The notes beneath the pieces were generated by a model. It searched no databases and was not told where the DNA came from. It saw only the letters and a list, made by a program, of their open reading frames with translations. The position numbers were made by a program, and so were the translations under genes. A stretch of DNA of 52,206 bases from an uncultured Clostridia bacterium (GTDB taxonomy: Bacteria > Bacillota > Clostridia > Christensenellales > CAG-917). Positions 47,134 through 52,206 of the stretch are shown piece by piece (within the stretch, counting starts at the first letter, position 1; each line of letters opens with the position of its first letter). The stretch spans positions 1-52,206 of the forward strand of contig CAKQMI010000007.1 of assembly GCA_934254835.1 (NCBI GenBank). Reading direction: 5' to 3'.

Positions 47134-47910
47134 ATGACAAACAATAACATTCAAAAAGCAAAGGAACTTATCGGCTGTTTTGTGACGGGAGATACCGAGA
47201 AGGCAAAATCACTGTTGAAAGACAATTACATTCAGCATAATCTTGCGTATGCTACCGGCGCGGAAGCGTTTTGCGGTTCTGTTGCATATCTCGGAAGCGC
47301 GCCCGTAAAGACCACCGTAAACACGATTCGCGCATTTGAGGACGGCGATAAAGTTTTTATGCAAACCGTATACAACTTTGCCGGTGCAGGCGAACAGGTG
47401 GCTTTTGATATTTTCCGTTTTGAGGACGGACTTATTGCGGAGCATTGGGATAACCTCGCGACAAAAGCGCAACCGAATCCTTCCGGCAGAACGCAGATTG
47501 ACGGTCAGACCGAAGCGAAAGACTTAGATAAAACCGAAGCAAACCGCGCTCTTGTAAAAAATTTCCTTTATGACGTAATGCAAGGCAATAATCCGCAGAA
47601 AACCCCCGATTATTTCGACGGCGACAAATATTTGCAACACAATACGGGAATAGCAGACGGTCTTTCGGGACTTGGCGCTGCCCTTGAACAACTCGCAAAA
47701 GCCGGAATCGCTATGATTTACGATAAAGTTTATCAGGTTCTTGCCGAGGGCGATATGGTATTGGCTGTTTCGGAAGGCACGTTCGGCGGTAAACCCACTT
47801 CATATTATGATTTGTGGCGTGTCGAAAACGGTAAAATAGCGGAGCATTGGGACGTTATGGAAACGATTGCCGATAAATCCGATTGGCAAAACGACAACGG
47901 TAAATTCTGA
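47134..47910 (+). CDS. Tandem SnoaL-like (NTF2 fold) protein
   Basis: The 258-residue protein is two NTF2-like units joined head to tail. The first has DNYIQHNLAYATGAEAF and FDIFRFEDGLIAEHWDNLAT; the second has DKYLQHNTGIADGLSGL and YDLWRVENGKIAEHWDVME. Both match the predicted SnoaL-like aldol-condensation family. Single-domain relatives are common; the duplication is less so. TTTGGAGG lies 7 nt before the start at 47134. It is divergent from HxlR and followed by a terminator, with the macro/SirTM pair next. Confidence 0.9.
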   Translation: MTNNNIQKAKELIGCFVTGDTEKAKSLLKDNYIQHNLAYATGAEAFCGSVAYLGSAPVKTTVNTIRAFEDGDKVFMQTVYNFAGAGEQVAFDIFRFEDGLIAEHWDNLATKAQPNPSGRTQIDGQTEAKDLDKTEANRALVKNFLYDVMQGNNPQKTPDYFDGDKYLQHNTGIADGLSGLGAALEQLAKAGIAMIYDKVYQVLAEGDMVLAVSEGTFGGKPTSYYDLWRVENGKIAEHWDVMETIADKSDWQNDNGKF

Positions 47911-47924
47911 TAGTTTTTAAGTCG

Positions 47925-47963
47925 GGCGCAATCGGGGTTTCGGTTGCGCCTGTGTGTTTTTTT
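47925..47963 (+). terminator. Terminator of the SnoaL-like gene
   Basis: GGCGCAA pairs with TTGCGCC across a 12-nt loop, with a T-run after TGTGTG. Confidence 0.8.
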
Positions 47964-48041
47964 AATTACTATGGATATAAACGAGATTTTACGATTTTTA
48001 AAAGTGCAAATATATATCGACGCGATAAAAAGGAATTAAGT

Positions 48042-48806
48042 ATGGAGCAAACGGAAAGAAGAACACGACTAATTAAATATTTACTTGAAGAAAGAAACGA
48101 AACGATAACCATTCCGAGCGATGAAGATTCGCAAAAAAGACTGTTGCGCGCTTTATTAAACGTTCGACCGCCGATGCCCGTTTCCGCGGAATTTTTATCT
48201 TTGCAGGACGAATATCTGACCGAAAGAAAAAACGAGCGCGGCGTAGTTGACGTTAAAAATTTAGCATATATCGACGGTTTTTCGCTGTTCAAGGGAGATA
48301 TTACGACGCTGAACGCGGACGTGATTGTCAATGCCGCAAACTCCGCCATGCTCGGTTGTTTTCGTCCGTTGCACAACTGTATCGACAACGCAATCCACAC
48401 TTTTGCGGGCGTGCAAGTTAGGCTCGATTGCAACGATATTATGAAAGGCAGAGAAGCCGAAAACGGCGAAGTTATCGTTACAAAAGCCTATAATTTGCCA
48501 AGCCGATTTATATTCCATACCGTCGGTCCTGTCGTTTACGGGCGCGTAACGAAAGAAAACGAATCGGATTTGGCAAAATGTTACCGAAACTGCCTTGCAA
48601 GAGCCGACGAGATGAAACTCAGAAGCATTGCGTTTTGTTGTATTTCGACAGGCGTTTTCGGTTATCCGAAGGAAGAAGCAGCCCTGCTTGCAGTAAAAGT
48701 AGTGCGAGAATACATGGCGCAAACCGCAAGCGATATTAAAGTTATATTCGACGTGTTTGAGGAGGAGGACTATGAATTATACAGACGAATACTCGGAAAA
48801 AATTGA
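48042..48806 (+). CDS. Zinc-dependent macrodomain protein (protein-ADP-ribose hydrolase)
   Basis: The 254-residue protein has an N-terminal helical extension of about 85 residues and a macrodomain: FKGDITTLNADVIVNAANS, MLGCFRPLHNCIDNAIH, SRFIFHTVGPV and CISTGVFGYPKEEAA. The Cys-x4-His-x-Cys in the second block is the zinc site of the Zn-macro class, which removes ADP-ribose from protein. In Staphylococcus and Streptococcus this enzyme is encoded beside SirTM and reverses its modification; here the SirTM gene overlaps its end by 35 nt. AAGGAA lies upstream of the ATG at 48042. Confidence 0.93.
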   Translation: MEQTERRTRLIKYLLEERNETITIPSDEDSQKRLLRALLNVRPPMPVSAEFLSLQDEYLTERKNERGVVDVKNLAYIDGFSLFKGDITTLNADVIVNAANSAMLGCFRPLHNCIDNAIHTFAGVQVRLDCNDIMKGREAENGEVIVTKAYNLPSRFIFHTVGPVVYGRVTKENESDLAKCYRNCLARADEMKLRSIAFCCISTGVFGYPKEEAALLAVKVVREYMAQTASDIKVIFDVFEEEDYELYRRILGKN

Positions 48807-49686
48807 TGACTTGAAGGCACTTATCGAAAATGCGGAAGCAATCGTGATAGGCGCGGGCGCAGGGCTTTCTACCGCCGCGGGTTTTACTTATTCGGGACAG
48901 CGTTTTCACGAGAATTTTCACGATTTTGAGGCAAAATACAATTTTCACGACATGTATTCGGGCGGGTTTTATCCTTTCGACACTCCCGAAGAATTTTGGG
49001 CGTACTGGTCGAGATATATTTTGATAAATCGTTATTCGGATCCGCCGAAACCCGTTTATAACGAACTTTTTGAACTCGTCAAAGATAAAAATTACTTTGT
49101 CATAACGACAAACGTTGACCACTGTTTTCAGAAAGCAGGACTCGATAAACAAAGGTTGTTTTACACCCAGGGGGATTACGGACTTTTTCAGTGTTCAGTC
49201 CCCTGCCACAACAAAACCTACGATAACGAGGAAATCGTTCGTAAAATGGTAGAAAATCAACGCGATATGAAAATTCCGTCCGATCTCTTGCCGAAATGCC
49301 CCGTTTGCGGAAAGCCTATGACGATGAACTTGCGTTCCGACGACAAATTTGTCGAGGACGACGGTTGGCATCTCGCCTGCGAACGCTATGAGCAGTTTAT
49401 CAAAGAGAATAAAAACAAAAATATTTTATATCTCGAACTCGGTGTCGGAATGAACACCCCTGTCATAATCAAATATCCGTTCTGGCGATTGACTGCTCAC
49501 AACAAAAATGCTCGTTACGTTTGCATAAATATGGATATGGCATACGCACCTGACGAAATAAAAGATCGGTCGTTGTGTTTTTCGGAAGACATTGCCGCTA
49601 CGATAAACGCTTTGAAACAAAGTTCTATGAGGATTAATAAAAACAGCATTTCCCCTTTCGCAATATCGGCTACCGGGAAAAAATAA
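48772..49686 (+). CDS. SirTM-class sirtuin, protein ADP-ribosyltransferase
   Basis: The 304-residue protein has the SirTM NAD site VIGAGAGLSTAAGFTYSGQR, FVITTNVDHCFQKAG, and YTQGDYGLFQC, where class M sirtuins carry Gln in place of the catalytic His of deacylases. A zinc pair (CPVC with SVPC upstream) and LELGVGMNTPVIIKYPFW complete the pattern. SirTM enzymes ADP-ribosylate lipoylated carrier protein and so respond to oxidative stress. The start at 48772 has GGAGGAGG directly upstream; a longer in-frame start at 48757 is less likely. Neither GcvH-L nor the lipoate ligase of the known operons is present next to it. Confidence 0.93.
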   Translation: MNYTDEYSEKIDDLKALIENAEAIVIGAGAGLSTAAGFTYSGQRFHENFHDFEAKYNFHDMYSGGFYPFDTPEEFWAYWSRYILINRYSDPPKPVYNELFELVKDKNYFVITTNVDHCFQKAGLDKQRLFYTQGDYGLFQCSVPCHNKTYDNEEIVRKMVENQRDMKIPSDLLPKCPVCGKPMTMNLRSDDKFVEDDGWHLACERYEQFIKENKNKNILYLELGVGMNTPVIIKYPFWRLTAHNKNARYVCINMDMAYAPDEIKDRSLCFSEDIAATINALKQSSMRINKNSISPFAISATGKK

Positions 49687-49708
49687 TACAAACCTTGTTC
49701 GGCACGCA

Positions 49709-49738
49709 TTGACAACGCCCCGAAAATCGTCGTATAAT
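49709..49738 (+). promoter_or_regulatory. Promoter of the beta-mannosidase gene
   Basis: TTGACA and TATAAT, both consensus, are 18 nt apart, 37 bases before the start codon. Confidence 0.88.
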
Positions 49739-49775
49739 CTGTTTATCACCTACGAAAAAAAGGCAACATTACTTT

Positions 49776-52206
49776 ATGAAAATCGATTTGACTGGAAAAT
49801 GGAAATTCAAGTCGTCTTTGGACGCCGACTTTTTGGACGCGGTTGTCCCCGGCACGAACTTTGCGGACCTCATTCGACTGGACCGTATGAAAAATCCGCT
49901 GTCGGATTTGTCCGCCGTTAACACCAACCACAACGAGTGGTTTCTTCGTGCATGCGGTGACGACTGGATTTATCAAAAAACTTTTGTGGTTTCCGACGAC
50001 GTTCTCCGTTCGGACAAGGTGTTTTTGACGATAAACAAAATCGACACTCTTGCCCTCGTTTTCCTGAACGATCAGCAGGTCGGACACTCCGAAAATTCGT
50101 TTGTACCCTTCCGCGTTGACGTCAAGTCGTTTTTGACGGTCGGCGAGAACGTGCTGGAAGTCAGAATTTGCAGTCCCGTGACCTTCGTCTATGGCGCAAG
50201 CAAGGTCGTCAAAACTCCCAAAAATCCCAACGGTCTTACGGGCGACGTCCATATCAGAAAACCCGCCCTCCACTTCGGCTGGGACTTTGCGCCGTTAATG
50301 CCCGCGTCGGGTATCCGCGAGGACGTGTTCCTCGAAACGGTGAACGGCGGTGAAATATCCTCGTTCCGCTCCTCGCAAAAGCACAATTCGGACGGCTCGG
50401 TCACGCTGTCGCTTTCGGCAAAAATCGAAAGGTACTCCCTTTCCGACTTCGAGACGGTTTTTTCGGTGCTCGCGCCCGACAATACTGAGTTCAACGCCAA
50501 AGGCATCGAAATCGAAAAGGACGTCTTCAAGGCGGATATCGAAATAAAAAATCCCGCTCTTTGGTGGACGCGCGATTTGTCGGACAAGCCCGAACAGCCT
50601 TTGTATGAGGTCGTCGTCAGCCTGAACTGCGCGGGCGACGTCGTGGACGGCAAAATCGTCAAAATCGGACTGCGCAACCTCGTTTTCGTCAACGATATCG
50701 ACGAAAAAGGCAGGGATTTCCGCTTTGTTTTGAACGGCGTGCCCCTCTTTATCAAGGGCGCAAACTACCTCCCGCAAGATATCGTGGACGTCTTCGACAA
50801 GAAAAAATGCCGTCGCCTCCTTTCAAGCGTCGAATTTATGAATATGAATATGCTCCGCATTTTCGGCGGAAGCGGGTACGAAAACGACTTCTTCTACGAC
50901 GAGTGCGACAGGCTCGGTATCCTCGTGTGGCAGGACTTCCCGTTTGCGTGTCAGGGATATCCGCTGTTTTTGCCCGCCTTCCTCGAAAACGTCGAAAAGG
51001 AAGCGACTTATCAGGTGGAACGTCTGCGCAATCACCCGTCGCTTGCCATGTTTTGCGGAAATAACGAAATCGAGGCGATGTCGATCAACTGGTTCGCCTT
51101 CCCGAAATATATCGACTCCGCCGAGCCGTTCTTCTATGAAACGCTGAAAAAAATCGTGCGCGACAACTCCGACGTCCCCTATATTGCGGGCAGTCCGTCG
51201 GGGGTGTCCTACCTTTTCGGCTTCAACTCGGACAACGTCGGCGACAACCATATTTGGGCGGTGTGGCACGGGCTGAAACCCGCGTCCTATTACAAAAAGC
51301 GTTTTCCGAGGTTTGCAAGCGAGTTCGGATTGATGAGCCTGCCGAACGAAAACAGCATGCAAAATATCCTTGGCGACGAACAAAAATTAGACTTCAAAAA
51401 ACTGAAACCCCGCGACTTTTCCCGTGGCGGAATAGGCAAAATAAAGTACTACGCCCTCGAAAGATTTAACGCGCCAAAAGACACCGCGGGTTGGATTTAC
51501 GCCTCGCAAATCGCACAGGCGGAAGGTCTTCGCGAGGCAGTGTCGCATTTCAGACGAAACCGCGATACGACGTCGGGCGCGCTCGTGTGGCAACTCAACG
51601 ACGTGTTCGAGGGGCTCAGTTGGTCGGTCGTCGATTTTGACGAATCCTTAAAGGCGTCGGCGTATTACCTCAGACGTTATTTCGCCCCCGTTGCAGTCAA
51701 TATCGACGTTGTGGACGGCGGGTTTTATATCCATACCTTCAACGACACTACCAACGATATTTCGGCAAAACTCGACTTTAAGGTGTGCAATTACGACGGT
51801 AAAGTGCTTGTTGAGCGAACTGAAGACGTTACCCTTTCTGCAGGCGAAAGCAAAATGCAGTTTGCAAAAGGTATGGCAATAATAAGAAATCAAAACAAGC
51901 GTCTCAGGTGTTTTGCGGTCGCCACGCTCACCACCGACACCGACGTGTTTTCGGACGTGCGTCTTATCAGACGTGAAAAATCGGCGCGCCTGCCCAAGCC
52001 CGTCATCACAAGAGAATACGACTTTGTCGAGGACGGTATCCTCAAAATCACGCTGTCGTCCGACATCTTTGCGCACGGCGTAAAACTGCAAAACCTCGTC
52101 AACGGTGCAAGGTTTTCGGACAACTTTTTCGACCTTGTCCCCGGCGAAACAAAGGAAATCACGGTAAATCTCGGGCGCACTTGCCCCATAAACGGTCTTG
52201 ACGAAT
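49776..52206 (+). CDS. GH2 beta-mannosidase, 3' end beyond the window
   Basis: The frame is open for 810 codons to the window edge with no stop. It begins KIDLTGKWKFKSS and has the GH2 beta-sandwich and barrel motifs of beta-mannosidases: WFLRACGDDWIYQKTF, FGWDFAPLMPASGI, KGANYLPQDI, LRIFGGSGYENDFFYDECD, RNHPSLAMFCGNNEIEA with the acid/base Glu, and RFASEFGLMSLP with the nucleophile Glu. It removes terminal mannose from beta-linked glycans. No signal peptide is seen, so it should be cytoplasmic, acting on imported oligosaccharides. The ribosome site is weak (AAAGG about 12 nt upstream). Confidence 0.93.
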   Translation, partial: MKIDLTGKWKFKSSLDADFLDAVVPGTNFADLIRLDRMKNPLSDLSAVNTNHNEWFLRACGDDWIYQKTFVVSDDVLRSDKVFLTINKIDTLALVFLNDQQVGHSENSFVPFRVDVKSFLTVGENVLEVRICSPVTFVYGASKVVKTPKNPNGLTGDVHIRKPALHFGWDFAPLMPASGIREDVFLETVNGGEISSFRSSQKHNSDGSVTLSLSAKIERYSLSDFETVFSVLAPDNTEFNAKGIEIEKDVFKADIEIKNPALWWTRDLSDKPEQPLYEVVVSLNCAGDVVDGKIVKIGLRNLVFVNDIDEKGRDFRFVLNGVPLFIKGANYLPQDIVDVFDKKKCRRLLSSVEFMNMNMLRIFGGSGYENDFFYDECDRLGILVWQDFPFACQGYPLFLPAFLENVEKEATYQVERLRNHPSLAMFCGNNEIEAMSINWFAFPKYIDSAEPFFYETLKKIVRDNSDVPYIAGSPSGVSYLFGFNSDNVGDNHIWAVWHGLKPASYYKKRFPRFASEFGLMSLPNENSMQNILGDEQKLDFKKLKPRDFSRGGIGKIKYYALERFNAPKDTAGWIYASQIAQAEGLREAVSHFRRNRDTTSGALVWQLNDVFEGLSWSVVDFDESLKASAYYLRRYFAPVAVNIDVVDGGFYIHTFNDTTNDISAKLDFKVCNYDGKVLVERTEDVTLSAGESKMQFAKGMAIIRNQNKRLRCFAVATLTTDTDVFSDVRLIRREKSARLPKPVITREYDFVEDGILKITLSSDIFAHGVKLQNLVNGARFSDNFFDLVPGETKEITVNLGRTCPINGLDE

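Overview
This is a 52.2 kb chromosomal piece of a Gram-positive, clostridia-like member of the Bacillota, probably an uncultured gut species. The clues are near-consensus sigma-A promoters and AGGAGG ribosome sites, a two-subunit glycine decarboxylase (gcvPA/gcvPB), a CIRCE/HrcA-type heat-shock site, many MKKK-type lipoproteins, DegV, a PepV-like dipeptidase, CwlD-like amidase and BspA-type leucine-rich repeats. The exact lineage is not resolved; Christensenellales-like is a weak guess. No phage, conjugation, transposase or CRISPR genes were seen.

Layout. 1-379: a tRNA-Ile (one 5' base outside the window) with its terminator and a mirrored, decayed copy of its 3' half. 380-901: a lone FMN-binding-domain lipoprotein. 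914-9548: a ten-gene minus-strand operon with one strong promoter and a leader containing a terminator/antiterminator switch. It encodes two lipoproteins and a membrane-anchored protein built from molybdopterin-binding-like (sulfite-oxidase-fold) modules, an alkaline-phosphatase/pyrophosphatase-superfamily lipoprotein, a complete ECF transporter (S, two ATPases, EcfT), a MobB-like GTPase and a degenerate kinase. This is the most unusual part of the window; my working hypothesis is a salvage system for a molybdopterin-like (or other pterin/nucleotide) cofactor.

9637-18823: a BIG2-VanZ fusion, a 1401-residue zinc-ribbon/DUF898-like/BspA-LRR protein divergent from a small XRE regulator over an array of phased GTAC boxes, a DUF885 lipoprotein and an HPr-like protein without the active-site histidine. 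18824-24296: the gcvT-gcvH-gcvPA-gcvPB operon, flanked by structured repeats of several families. 24294-31557: DUF2804, DegV, a sirtuin, tRNA-Gln, a Fic protein with palindromic operators, an MFS transporter and a PAP2 phosphatase. 31576-46415: housekeeping and metabolic genes (gltX, radC, PepV-like dipeptidase, CwlD-like amidase, PRC-barrel, glycerate kinase, Hsp20, an APH-type kinase overlapping a GlpA-like dehydrogenase, a second DUF2804, diacylglycerol kinase, mscL and two paralogous lipoproteins).

46565-52206: an HxlR regulator divergent from a double SnoaL-like protein, then a Zn-macrodomain/SirTM pair (the protein ADP-ribosylation module known from lipoyl-linked operons of pathogens), and a GH2 beta-mannosidase cut by the window end. 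The macro/SirTM pair and the lipoyl-dependent glycine cleavage system occur in the same window but 20 kb apart. Noncoding space is rich in palindromic repeats whose stems covary, so several repeat families are probably folded RNA or DNA elements and not simple sequence debris.
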